Shown: positions 47,201 to 57,785, numbered from the stretch's first letter. The stretch: DNA of 64,000 nucleotides from Symbiodinium natans (GCA_905221605.1 CAJNDS010001835.1:219101-283100), one strand, 5' to 3'. The notes: generated by a model from the letters alone, not told the origin. A program made the numbers and translations.

Positions 47201-47655
47201 ACCCGGTCCCCTCCCCAGCGTATGCATCCTGTGGTCGTGTCCGCCCCGGCACGGTCGATGTATGTGGTGACATTCTCAATCCTTCCAGCCGTTGTCGTGA
47301 CCCCAGGCCCCCCAGACATGTCCTTCATGTCGAACATGCATGCGGCGATTTGCGTAATATTACTAGTATAGCTGTTTCCCCTCCTTATCCCCCAGCACAC
47401 CTTCGCCTTGCTCCAAGTCTCATCGTCTAGCTGACGATTCGGACGATGGGGTCCATCTGCTTTCTCTGCTTCTTCCTCTTCTTCCGAATCGTCACCTCCT
47501 GTCCGATTCCCTCGGCTGTCTGCGACAGGATGGTGAGAACTAGATCTTCCGGCACCAGCTTCTCGGATCATGCACTCGGTGTCGTGAGAGCCTGTGCTCA
47601 GCATCGCAGGCACCAAGCCGCGAGGTGCGCACACGCTGCCAAAGTTCGTCACCTC
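44250..47655. other. no supported gene; small repeats
   Basis: A (TC)n run at about 45447-45466 is followed by GCGCCATCC repeated three times (about 45469-45498). Frames around 46.5-47.0 kb reach 165 codons on the minus strand and 139 on the plus strand over the same DNA, and neither can be preferred. Confidence 0.4.
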
Positions 47656-47658
47656 CTA

Positions 47659-47890
47659 CGGATGGGCCTCAAGGCCACCGAAATGTGCCATGTAGAAGTC
47701 TTCCCACTCACCTGCGTCTCGCACTCCCAATTCTTGTACTCCTGCTCGGATTTCTTCTGGTCAAGGCTCGTCTTCTCCACGTTCTTCTAGGAGCTGCTCC
47801 GGGTCATCCCACACAAAGGGTCCGATGACATTTTCCCCCACGCCCACCCAAAAGCTCAGTGCTCTGATTGAACGAGACCCCCCTGCGCAA
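47659..47890 (-). pseudogene. acidic coding stretch interrupted by an in-frame TGA
   Basis: After a GCGCAG|GGG acceptor, one minus frame reads IRALSFWVGVGENVIGPF, then VWDDPEQLLEERGEDEP, a TGA (47763-47761), and then PEEIRAGVQELGVRDAGEW and EDFYMAHFGGLEAHP before a TAG (47658-47656). Both sides of the TGA have strong protein character in the same frame. An intron confined to the few bases around the TGA is impossible, so either the gene is broken, the codon is recoded, or the base is wrong. The 3' end may instead be a splice donor (ATCC|GTAGGA). The same frame stays open beyond the TAG to 47194 with an acidic EEEEEAEK segment. No family recognised. Confidence 0.38.
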
Positions 47891-47922
47891 TTTCAACTGC
47901 ACATCATAGCTTGCAGCATAAC

Positions 47923-47942
47923 GTGCCCGATTTTTCGGGCAC
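47923..47942. other. perfect hairpin with TTTT loop
   Basis: GTGCCCGA, four T, then TCGGGCAC: an 8-bp stem and 4-base loop. On the plus strand it resembles a stem-loop but has no T tract after it. Terminator function in the bacterial sense does not apply here. Confidence 0.8.
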
Positions 47943-48396
47943 AAGTGAGCCCACTTCGGTCGTAACCGCAGTGGTGACACCGGACAAGACAGGAACACCC
48001 AGGAAACCTTGTCTTTTTCAATACGCCGACAAACTTGTCTTCACAGAGTGGCTCCCTAAGAGACCAGGACATGCGTCACGGGCATCAAGAAGATCTCAAC
48101 CAGCCCCTAGCCTTCATCACACCCTTGCGGAGGATTCCGGCCTGGCAGCTGCTGGCTCTGGATTGCTGGTACTCCAGGCTCTGCTGCGGCGGCTCCCGAT
48201 CTCCCCGAAGCCTAACAGGTTCTGAAAGGTTAGCACGGCTTCCAAAAAGTGTGGTTGACGCTTTCGTTCGATATGTACTCATGCAAAGCCAGCTTGTCAG
48301 TCCAGTGGCCGTTCAGGAGCATATTGGCGACTTTGCCTGCTCGACCTTCGTGAAGAATCAGGCTTGCAGGGGTTGAATTTTAGTTTGCAGACATAC

Positions 48397-48487
48397 AGAC
48401 AGACAGACAGACAGAGACAGAGAGGGCGAGAGGGTGCGAGGGCGAGACGGCGAGAGGGAGAGGGAGAAGGAGAGGGAGAGGGAGAGG
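48397..48487. repeat. (CAGA)n followed by GAGGGC/GAGAGG repeats
   Basis: About 90 bp of purine-rich simple sequence leading into the G-rich edge of the next element. Confidence 0.85.
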
Positions 48488-48599
48488 CTTTTGAGCCGTT
48501 CCAAGATGGTCCAAGCGGCGCTGTTCTGATTGATCGTTGAGAACTTGCTCGAGATCCCAACCTGAGCCGCATTTTTGCACCTACATGTAATTGTAAACG

Positions 48600-49548
48600 C
48601 TTGCGCGCGTGGGGGCGGGTGGGGGGGGTGGGGGGGGGTGGTGGGGGGGGTGGTGGGGGGGGGGGGGGGGGGTGGGGGGGGGGGTGGGGGGGGGGGGGGG
48701 TGAGGGGGTGGGGGGGGGGGGGGGGGGGGGGCCTGTACTCCCTGTAGGGTGGCGTCAGAAAATTTTGCATTTGGGTTGTGGGTCTGCTGCTTCTCAGGCA
48801 AACAGACCCGCCACCCACACCCCCCCATCCCCCCCCACCCCCCCCCCCACCCCGCCCGAAGCGGAACCCTCTTTCCTCCTTTCCTGTCCTGGGGCCGGCC
48901 CGGCTGCCGAGGCGGCGGCGCGCAAGCGTTTGCAATTAACAAAGTCAAGCCTCCAGCCAGGTCCCCCCCCCCTCACCCCCAAACCCCCCCCCCCCCCCCC
49001 CCCCCAAGAAAGGGGGGGGGGGGGCCCCCCCCCCCCCATGCTCAATTCCACATTTCCTCTGCCATGTTTGGTAGGATTCCTATTGCTTTTATTCGGAATC
49101 CTTCTAATTTCAAGAGGATTTCTATTAATGTAACAAGATTTCTATTTGCCTTCTTTTTTCGTAGCATTTCTAATCGGACTTCTACTAATTTTAATAGCAG
49201 TTCAATCAATTGTAATAGGAGTTGAACTTAATTCGACAAGGATTTCTATTATTTCAATACGAATCCCGTTAAACCTAATACAAATCTTATTAGAAGGGAT
49301 AAAAATCTCATTCATATTATTAGAAATCTTTCAAAAGTAACAAAAACCCGATTAGAATCAAAAGAAGTCCTATTAAAACGTTAATTAAAATCAAGTGAAA
49401 CCCTATTAAGAACACTGTTATTGACCAAGGGGGGGGGGGGGGGGGGGGGCCCCCCCCCCCCCTGAACAAGAGGGGGGGGGGAGGGGGGGGGGGGGGGCCA
49501 TTGAACAAGAGAGGGGGGGGGGGGGGAGGGGGGGGGGGGGGGGGGGGC
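48600..49548. mobile_element. AT-rich island framed by poly-G/poly-C palindromes
   Basis: The order is a G-rich block (48610-48731), unique DNA, C-rich blocks (about 48820-48852 and 48965-49005), G12C13 (49013-49037), a 391-bp AT-rich core (49038-49428), G21C13 (49429-49462), and two more G runs (to 49548). The G runs are separated by related words: TTGACCAAG, TGAACAAGAG and TTGAACAAGAG. Core ends are inverted relatives of each other (ATTGAGCATGGG on the left in reverse, ATTGACCAAGGG on the right). The core is built from degenerate ~24-bp repeats of the type GGATTTCTATTA. These run one way in the left half and the other way in the right half, with GTTCAA/TTGAAC flanking the centre near 49214. 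It encodes no credible protein; hydrophobic shadow frames come from the repeats. Confidence 0.7.
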
Positions 49549-49747
49549 TGGCTTATGTTCCCGCAGGCCGCAGTGGCGCGCACTATCCGTGCTATTCTTC
49601 TCGTGCAAAAGCGCATGCTGTCGTAGAACAAATAGTCGGCATAACATGCAGCCAGCGAACGATGCTCGAGCTTGTACTTCAGAACTCCGTCGCGCACTTC
49701 GCCTGTAGCACAGCTTCGAACCAAGTATATATCTTTTGTAGGGCGAC

Positions 49748-50347
49748 ATGGGCAGTTGGCCTGAACCTAAAAAACAGAATCCGATTGAGTCTGCGCTTTG
49801 CCTTTGGGGTAGGGCTGGTGAAGCGCAACGGGAGACACGGCGAGATCAGGTCAAGAGTCACCGGAAATCGGGTTCTCATGTGCTTTCGAAAGCGGTAGCG
49901 GGGAGAGCTAGAACACAGCGATTGATGCCAATGGACTGCTGCTCGTCCTGTTGCAGTGACGGATCTCTACAACACGCCAGATTGCACAGCTTGAGCTCAG
50001 TCGTGACTAAGGGGCGGGGGTTGTGGCAGCTGCTCCACATTGCGCGTGCTCTGTTGCCTGCCATCCAGCTGTACGCAGAGAAGAGCTCTGACAATGCCAT
50101 CACCCTCTGGCAGGGCAAGTCATGCTTCAAAGGCAACAGCTCCCAGACTCGTTCTGGCCTGCGATGCGACGCCGTTGACGTCTGCACCATGCAGGGCAAA
50201 GATCCTTGCTCAGGGCAGAATGGCCTTGGGCCACCGAATATCAACAATGCACAGCTTGGCTTGTTTCGTTCTCACCGTCGGCCTTGCTCCGGCTGCAAAG
50301 AAGACAAAGACCGCCAGGAAGTGCGCAACGACAGGTCCTACCATTAA
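49748..50347 (+). CDS. possible plus-strand coding region, unassigned
   Basis: A 199-codon open frame outside simple repeats. The middle is the most protein-like (GLWQLLHIARALLPAIQLYA, then EKSSDNAITLWQGKSCFKG). The two ends are Arg/Ser/Cys rich. A 123-codon minus frame overlaps the same DNA and is not clearly worse. No domain or splice sites found. Confidence 0.2.
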   Translation: MGSWPEPKKQNPIESALCLWGRAGEAQRETRRDQVKSHRKSGSHVLSKAVAGRARTQRLMPMDCCSSCCSDGSLQHARLHSLSSVVTKGRGLWQLLHIARALLPAIQLYAEKSSDNAITLWQGKSCFKGNSSQTRSGLRCDAVDVCTMQGKDPCSGQNGLGPPNINNAQLGLFRSHRRPCSGCKEDKDRQEVRNDRSYH

Positions 50348-50840
50348 GGGCTTCAAGATTCTGCGAGCACGTATCACTTCAGCAGATATCGGAAGCTCAT
50401 AGCAACCTTTTTGGAGTCCATGGGGTCCACACATATCTGGCTTTCAACTTCCGAGCTAAGACAGCTGGTTTAGGGGGATGCCATAAAAACCTCAAGTCGC
50501 CCGGGAGCGTGGCGTGCTGGAGGCCAAGCATGCTGACCTCATCCGTGCGCTTAACAGCTCTGCCGGTCCTGTCCAGCGTCCGAGAATGAAAAGCTGCGCG
50601 AGTCCTGACCGCCACATTTGGTGCCGTGGCTCTAGCGACTTCCAAACTGCAAGCAATGGAGGGGGGTGTTAATAGAGGAAAGCACTATGCTCGGTAGCGG
50701 AACTACAGTAAGTTGATGAGGGCGCTCATGTGTGCCTCGTTGTAGGCTGCAGGATGTTGCAGGCCGGCCCTGCCCACAGTGCTTTACAGATGTCAGATGT
50801 TCGCAAATCGCAGAATGTTCCAAGCGACTCCTCAACACAG

Positions 50841-50882
50841 TATAACATAATGTAACATACTGTAACATGCTGTAACATACTG
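50841..50882. repeat. 10-bp tandem repeat TGTAACATAC
   Basis: Four consecutive 10-base units (TATAACATAA, TGTAACATAC, TGTAACATGC, TGTAACATAC) with exact 10-bp spacing. Confidence 0.9.
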
Positions 50883-51074
50883 CCAGCAAGATCTACGAGC
50901 AGCAAGCCCTGTAACACTGGGCCTCGCTGCTGGGGCCTCTGCAGGAATCTCCGGCAAGTGCCGGCAGTAGGGGCAGTGCTCCCTTCGGCGTAATGAAAAG
51001 AGAACAGCATTTGTGAGCGCTTCAAATCGCTTCAAGAAACACATCGCGTCTCTTACGACTCCGCTCACGCTCCG

Positions 51075-51234
51075 TCTTCTTCTTCTTCTTCTTCTGCTTC
51101 TTCTTCTTCTTCTTCTTCTTCTTCTTCTTCTTCTTCTTCTTCTTCTTCTTCTTCTTCTTCTTCTTCTTCTTCTTTCTTCTTCTTCTTCTTCTTCTTCTTC
51201 TTCTTCTTCTTCTTCTTCTTCTTCTTCTTCTGCT
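51075..51234. repeat. (TTC)n trinucleotide repeat
   Basis: About 50 TTC units with interruptions at about 51094 (TGC) and 51173 (an extra T). It generates poly-Leu/Ser/Phe frames on one strand and poly-Glu/Lys/Arg on the other, including a 157-codon minus frame. None is a gene. Confidence 0.97.
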
Positions 51235-51239
51235 GCTTT

Positions 51240-51815
51240 TGCAGCACGTACGCACGTGTGGGGATCTGCAAGGCTTTCTAGAGCCCTTAAACGCCACTTC
51301 GTCATTCTACGTGAAAAGAAGACGTGTCAGTTGAAGGGTGCCAAAGGTTGGGCATCCACTCGGAACTTTCAAACGAGGCACATGGCAGAGATGCACGCTG
51401 CTTCTCTGTCATCATCTTGGCAGGCCAGATTGCGCAAGTCCTTGGCTTGTGACTGCCTCAACCTAAGCCCAACGCGGTAGTGCCTGGATGTGCCTGGTGC
51501 AAGACAGCGAGAACATGCACATGTAAAGCGTCACCATTCCAGAAAACATGTTAGGGAAGCCCTGCAGCCACGCCACGCGCATCCTGGGCTCACTCACACT
51601 GGATCACATGCGTATTCCATTGCCGTGAGCACAATGCCATTAATGTCTATTGTGCGGCCGCAAGCGCCTTCGACAGAGCTGTCAGGATTTCAGCTATGTA
51701 CTCCGAAAATAATGTATTCTTGTGGGCAAATGACTCATGATTAATGGCTCTGACGGTATTTTAGCAGGTGGAATCCACCATGCAAAAGCCTTGCAACACG
51801 CTCTCACGCCTCTTC
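51240..51815. other. no supported gene
   Basis: Ordinary sequence after the TTC repeat. Short frames only. Confidence 0.4.
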
Positions 51816-51819
51816 TGAC

Positions 51820-53767
51820 CAGGGTAGGGATAGTTCCAGGCATGGGGTGCCCGTGCCGCAGCGTAAAGCTTCTCGAGGTCGGACTCAATGAGGGAGAGCG
51901 AAGGCCGCGGTATCCTCAACGATTCAACTTCATGGAACTGTGCTGCTCTGCCTACACATCCGATTCCTCTGACATGGCAGCTTTCTTGGACGAGCAGCTG
52001 CCCAGCTGGCGCAGGTTCGGAGATCAACCCTGAGTCAATGGCAATGAGCACCAGTGAGCACCACGGCTCACACTACTGCAGCACTACAGCAGCACTACAG
52101 CAGCCCAACTTCTCGCTTTAACCCATTTGAGAACTTTGCGGTGCCTTGTGCCAGCTGCCCATAGGAATCCGGGTTGCCACCTGCAGCCTGGAGTGCTGCA
52201 CCATTCTTGACACGTTCGCAGCGTTAGCAACAAAACTCAATATCAGTTGGGGCACTTCCTCCGAAAGGCTGCTTGGAGTGTCGGGGCAGGCATGGGTCCC
52301 ATCACGGGCTGCCGCCATGCCTGAAACATACGTGCTCTCTGAGACCACGCTCGCTTCCGGTAAATCTGGCAAGGACAGCTTGGACATTGGCTGCACACTG
52401 GGGACTTGCGGGCCGCATCACAGCAACATGCAGGTTTGCCTTTGTTTGTGCGCATGTGTTTCGGCACAAACTGGTGGGAAGCGGGATGGTAGCGGATGGC
52501 TTTTCAGGGTTCCATGCGCACCTGACTCACCCATCTCCTCTGCTCTCACAACATCTCACTTCTACCTGAGCCTCGAAAACCAACGACCACCCCCTCTGCA
52601 TCCACACGCCCCTCTGCCTGAGAGCCTGCTCTGGAGGGTCACGGGCTCTCGAAGCCTGGCAACTTTTGCAGGAAGCTAGTTTAACATAAAGCTGGCAGGG
52701 TCGAGCCGTTGTAGTCACAGTCGGAAGAAGGTTGTGAATTGCTCGGCCTAGCTCATGCACGGCACTTACATCGAACTTCAGGACTGATCCTGCTCGGCGC
52801 CATGTGTGCTCAACAGCTGAACTTGCCACTCTCGGGCAAGCGACCGCCGGCCGCGAGCCACTGGCTCTGGCAACTTCGACACCGAGAATCGCGGGGAGGA
52901 CGCTGTCTCCTGCAGTTGGCACATTGCAGGCTTTATGCTGACCGAGCAGTTGCTTCTGGCCCGTGGGACTTTGCTCTTTTCGAAAGTTCGGGAAAGAGTC
53001 TTGGCTTTTTGTCAGGCTCCCGGAGATATGGATGTGGTGCGAAAAGGAAACGGAGCTTCTTCCGAGTCCTCGCTGGGCATTCGTGATTGCTTGTCTGTGA
53101 CGGGCGTAGGGCCTTGGTTGCAAGATAAGACGACACTGTACGACACTCTTAGTGCACTCGGAGGATGCCTGATGCCTCACAGAACACAGCAGGCATGCCA
53201 AGTTGCCTTCACTGTGGGAGAAGGAGGCGGACATGCTGAGAGATAAAGGGCTCTTATCCTGCAAGGCCCGCAAACATCTTTAGCGCCCTGCGAAAGCTAC
53301 CACCAAGGTGAACTACAAGTAGCTTCACGGCTTTCCGGTGTCCATGCAGGTCGATTCGGTAGCAGAGCTCTTCGTCGGGAACATAGCCGACGGACTGCCA
53401 CAGCCGAGGACAATGGCTCGGCTCAGCGCGCTTCTCTGCCAAACCCCCCCTCCTCTGTGTCCCACGCACCTCCTGCCGAAGGCGCTGCAGTCTGAGTGTG
53501 CCATGGCGGTCAATCGCTGACACTCGGACTACATTCGCCGGGCTCTGGTTGGTGTTGCTGGACTGGAACGAAAGCTGTGAATTTCAAGACTTGCGACATG
53601 CTCAACGTGCTAGCAGTTTACGCCATCCTCCACATTGCTCCGCTGTTTGTCTCGCAGGTTGTGAGGATGTGCTCGGCCGACTTTGGTTCAATCGACTGCG
53701 GGCATGCAATATCGCCACCGTCAACAGCATCAATCGGTCCAACCCAGCCCCCCTCCCGCATGTACAG
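51820..53767 (-). CDS. multi-exon gene, unassigned protein
   Basis: Exon 53767-53622 follows a pyrimidine-rich GTGTTCTCCAG acceptor and ends ATGGC|GTAAAC. It encodes LYMREGGWVGPIDAVDGGDI, then PQSIEPKSAEHILTTCET. The next exon, about 53456-53289, continues in phase as HCPRLWQSVGYVPDEELCYR, then IDLHGHRKAVKLLVVHLGG and a GC donor. A third, ending at 52770 with TTCGAT|GTAAGT (consensus donor), carries HTWRRAGSVLKFD. A fourth stretch, 52396-52118, is open and balanced (SSLSEEVPQLILSFVANAAN). Exon 51937-51820 follows GCACAG, reads FHEVESLRIPRPSLSLIESD and ends CCTG|GTCAG. Strand and order are consistent across 2 kb. The IDLHG motif recalls Smr domains but is too short to assign. No start or stop is defined. 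Confidence 0.5.
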
Positions 53768-53809
53768 CTGGAGAACACATGAAACAGGAATTATCAGAAA
53801 ACCATGCAA

Positions 53810-55425
53810 GCTTCATGAGTCTTCATGACCTTCACAAGCATTGCGTGACAAATTGACCTTTGTTAGTTCACAACATTCAGCGTACGCATGATATGCCGTC
53901 TGTCCATAGACTGGTCGAACTTTGCTCAATCTCGACACTCATTCTGCCTGAGGCTTTCAACGGCGCAAACATGTGCAAACCATCGCAAGCCCCATTTCCC
54001 GAATTCCATCTCATAGATTTGTTACATGAGCAGACTCTAAAGCGTAATGTGCAACCCCAAGCCAAGTGGTCTGGCTCCCCCTGGACAGCCAAGAGCTGAC
54101 TGAGGCAGGCGGCATGCTGCCGCCGCTAACAAGCCTCGGCATCAAGGGATCTGTTCGAGGTCGTCTGATCGTCGCACCATATCAAAGCGTTCCTCGTCGG
54201 AGCCATGATGTCGCGTAGCCTCAGGTTCCTGCAGCCTCGATGGAAGCTCCAGCTGCGCAGGCAGCCTGCAATGGTTTACAAGGCCCTTGTGGGGGTTCTA
54301 CACATCACACGACTCCTCACTCCAGAGAAGGGTCCTACCGGTCTAGGGCTGTAACAGTTTCAGCTTTGTGGAACGTACTTGATGAAGCCGACGCCATACA
54401 GTGAGAGCGATTTACGGCCGCCGAGCCTGGTCGCATTGGCGTCGCCAGTCATGTGCAAAGGGCATTGACGTTGCCCAAAATGGATTCGCAACAGATGGAA
54501 TTGGAGCGACAGCTGGGGTGCCTACAGGCGTGATCCTTAGACGTCCATAGCTTGCACCGTAGGAAGAACGATCCGAATCACCCGCGGCCCCGAATCACCC
54601 ACCCGGTCATGTGCCGAAAGGACGTGAAAGGAAGCGACTAGCATGGTAACAGCTCTGCGCAGTACAGGATACTTGAGGTCGGGCGGCACAGCAACATGTC
54701 AGTTTCGACGAGAAACGCAGTAACGGTACAGGTAACTATATTACACGTAGCGGTTGCATATTGATCGTTCGGGATGGTTCTGGAAAAAGCTCGGAAGGTG
54801 GTATCTGTTCGTGAAAAATCTCAACGTAGACACACACGAACAGTGCACGCAGATTCCTGGTACACGCTGTAGGGATTTCAGCACATGAGCAACGACTACG
54901 CCGAACTACGATGACGCTGCATTGCGATCCCGGCCCTCTTTCCGCACGCGGTCAGGTACCAGCCAAGTCTGGTATTTGCCCCCACGGCCTGGACGTGTCA
55001 TGCAGAAGAACACACCGGCACACACCGGCACCAACAAGCACAGGATGCACAAGCACAACTCAAGCACATGCCACGCACAAGTCCATGCTGAGTCCATGGG
55101 ACTTGAACATGCTTTTTTTCATCACACGGGCGCCTCGGCACATGGCCCTCAATCCAAGCGTAGACTGCCTGCGTTTTGGATCTTCAAGTCAGCAGTCTCT
55201 TGTAACCACGAAATTTGTGTAATCCCTGCGTGTACATGTCAATCCAAGAAGTCGCGTGCCTCGGCAGACTGCCGGCAGCATGGGTCCAAAGCCGCCAGCG
55301 ATGAACCTCTTCAGCAGCAAACGAATGCACCAAACCAGCAGCACTTGATGCACTTTGGTAGATGTTGGCGATCTCGCATTCGATGCCATGTGCTGCGCTG
55401 CAATTTGTGCATGCTTGCCGGGCTA
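53810..55425. other. no firmly supported gene
   Basis: A minus stretch at about 53990-53880 (LHMFAPLKASGRMSVEIEQS) may be another exon of the gene to the left. From 54100 to 54900 I see no coding-like frame or repeat. Confidence 0.4.
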
Positions 55426-55428
55426 TGC

Positions 55429-55527
55429 CCGGGTGACGTGCTGTCTCCGGACTGCATCAACCACTTCACGTCTGAGCTTTCTGCGCAGGTCCTTGGGCAA
55501 GAGCTCGCGGTATTCGTGGTTTCGTGC
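55429..55527 (-). CDS. probable basic helical exon
   Basis: A 99-nt segment between CGCACCAG|GCACG (AG|G acceptor) and ACCCGG|GCATAG (GC donor). It encodes 33 residues with strong helical, highly charged character (NHEYRELLPKDLRRKLRREV, then VDAVRRQHVTR). The exon length is a multiple of three and both boundaries match the splice style of the ankyrin gene further right. The Leu-Pro-x-x-Leu-Arg pattern occurs before cyclic-nucleotide-binding domains of ion channels, but one exon cannot establish that. Confidence 0.4.
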
Positions 55528-55529
55528 CT

Positions 55530-56840
55530 GGTGCGGGACTGAGAATGAAACAGGCCCCCAGGGTGTGGATGCTTGAGGTTCGAGAATCACGCGGGGCAAT
55601 GATGATAAGGTGCGAGAGAAAGCTGGGCTGGCAGCCCCCTTCCACGCCTGCGAGTCGCGCCACTGCAAGCGGAAGCAGTGCATGAACCTCGGGACAGCGA
55701 ATTGCAACTAATAGCTTCTCTGAGGCATCGTGCTCAATGCAACCATAACGAGGGAAGGCGTGAGGCCGACATGGGTCTGGAGGTTCGGATATGTTCGAAT
55801 TTCGCCGCGGGGAGACAATGCGACCTCTAGGTAGCTGCAGCGTGCAAGCGCCGTCGGCATCTTTGCGCCGCTACGACCACACATCCGTGCGCCAACCTAA
55901 TTTGCATAAGGATAAATACATGCCAGGAGGTGGCCCAAGCTTCAAGCATCCTGCAGTATCCTGTGCATCTGAGAAGCTCCAGCTACTCGCATGTGGCTCA
56001 GCATCTGCCAACCGGCTAGCGCAGGTGATAAAAAAAGAAGATCAGAGATAAGATCATAGATCACAGAATGGCGTTGAGCTTGTATTGTGCTGTCACCAAC
56101 TACACACTCGATTGATTTCGGTCCACTGGACACAAAACATCGCGCGGTATATCATAGTCGTTCTGCATGTTATTCCAATCTGTTCTATTCTGCTCTGCAA
56201 CCCTTTCTACAGACCAGCCCAAATGCCCTAAATACGAAGCGCCTCGTGGGAAGCCAGAGATCACAAGGGGGTCTGATATGAGGTAAGCTGAAACTATCTA
56301 ACACCTCTGAAAGTCAAACGAATGGGAAGCGTAGATATCGCCTCATGACCAGTGTTGCTTCAAATTGGTGCAGGATGCTGGCGTGCATGTGCGTTAGCAA
56401 AGCCGCGAGCTCTTGAACGCGGCACTCAAAGAGCTGACTGCACGCCTGATTTGCAGTCTTCACGGGTTCATGAAGCCTTTGTCGATTTCAGGAGCTCGAG
56501 CAAGTCATTGAAGCCTGTCGTAAGCTGTGGGTCAACTACGAAGTTGGCAAGGGAGTCTGGGCTTGCCGCCATTATGCCATGCCCTGTGCATCGAACAGTT
56601 AGCTGCAACAAACCCTCGCTGCTACCTCTGGCCTTTCTGCTTTGCAGCTGTCATCACGCTCGTGCCATTCGTCGTCTTGAAGTTGACCTTGGCTGTACCC
56701 CCCCATCCCATACACACGGCCACGTGACGAAGCCCCAACGTTGTCCAAGCCCTCTTTACGCAATGCAGTAACAGAAAGAGTCAGATCGTCAGGTGATGAT
56801 ACTATACCAATTGACGGCTATCCCGCGAACAGTGCTTGTA
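55530..56840. other. no supported gene
   Basis: Mixed sequence; a minus frame at 56133-55970 is moderately protein-like but has no splice evidence. The 139-codon plus frame at 56352-56771 is Cys/Ser/Pro rich. Confidence 0.4.
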
Positions 56841-56843
56841 AGC

Positions 56844-57752
56844 GGCATCTGACTTTGCGTTGAGAAGGCTGCGTGCCACATCTACCTGGCCACTGAAGGA
56901 TGCAACGACCTCGGATTGACTCCAAGGAATTTGTCTCCCATCAGTGCAGAGAAGGCTAGACGCGCAATCACAATAACTCAGTAACCCACGTCGTGCCAGA
57001 ACTGCAGCTGGGTCGCATAAAGCGGAGTCCAGCCTTCCTCGTCGACTGCATGCACATCTGCCTTTGCCTTGCAAAGGACCTGCACCACCTCAGAACAAGC
57101 CATCATCCCAGCATGAGAGGACACATACATTCAGGCATCGAAGTTGTTGAGATGAGGGCATGTTGACAGCAAGAAACCCAGAAGCACCATTCAACACCAG
57201 CATGTTTCTGCCCACTGTTTCAATCATAAGCATTATACATTAGTTCAGCCCCTACTGCCACTAACGTCCTTCCGCATACCCTTCCGCCAGTCTCTCTCTA
57301 TGGGCGTGCAAACCCCCAAAGACCCCTCACCACCTTTTGGCATCCGGGCTTGGTTGCATCGGCCAGATAGTCAGGACAAACACCACATGAGAGACACGGT
57401 GCACAACTTGACAGCAGAGGCTTCATGAGTTGGGCAAGACTGTTTGCCAGGGCGTGTCGATGGAGGTTGGGGGGGCAGGGCCCAACAGGCAGATTGGGGC
57501 TTATTCAACAACCTCTCGCACTAACAACGTGCGAAACCCGAGGCTGAGAAGCTCGAAAGGCTGACAAGGCTCGGCATCGTCGCCTCGAAAGGCTGCAACG
57601 TGCAGCGGGGTGAGGCCATTGCTGTCTTTGGCATTCCTTGGATTCTGGGGACACCGTTTTGGAGAGAATGCCAAGCTGCTCTTATACGATTTCTCACAAT
57701 GCCATCTTGGATTCAGCTTTGTCTTGGCTTGGCAGAGGACCTTCACGACCTC
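56844..57752 (-). CDS. ankyrin-repeat protein gene fragment, four exons
   Basis: Exons 57752-57718, 57636-57576, 57088-57017 and 56909-56844 join in frame if every intron is GC-AG. The parts read EVVKVLCQAKTK, then NAKDSNGLTPLHVAAFRGDD, then VVQVLCKAKADVHAVDEEGW plus TPLY, then VVASFSGQVDVARSLLNAKS plus DA. This gives about three ankyrin repeats with the typical Gly-x-Thr-Pro-Leu-His turn and paired helices. The introns are 81, 487 and 107 bp. Ankyrin repeats mediate protein-protein contacts, so partner and location cannot be told from this part. Each acceptor is AG|G or follows GAG|G. The first intron is also explainable as a 69-bp insertion between two copies of GAATCCAAG. Both ends of the gene are missing, and a further GC donor at 56843 implies more exons downstream. 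Confidence 0.75.
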
Positions 57753-57785
57753 CTCCGCGTCGCATGAGACGTGCATGTGCCATCT

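Noticed and set aside
48297-49225. Gly-, Pro- and Ser-rich frames up to 212 codons on both strands
   Set aside because: Homopolymer and simple-repeat translation products; all six frames are open for the same reason.
49070-49400. Hydrophobic Leu/Ile-rich frames resembling small membrane proteins
   Set aside because: They come from degenerate ~24-bp AT-rich repeats, appear on both strands, and have no start context or splice sites.
50832-51305. Poly-Glu/Arg and poly-Lys frames up to 157 codons
   Set aside because: Direct translation of the TTC repeat in different frames.
53289-53360. IDLHG motif suggesting an Smr nuclease domain
   Set aside because: Only the short Leu-Asp-x-His-like word matches; the residues after it do not follow the family pattern.
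55429-55527. Cyclic-nucleotide-gated channel linker
   Set aside because: The Leu-Pro-x-x-Leu-Arg helix is suggestive, but no channel pore or nucleotide-binding fold could be found in neighbouring exons.
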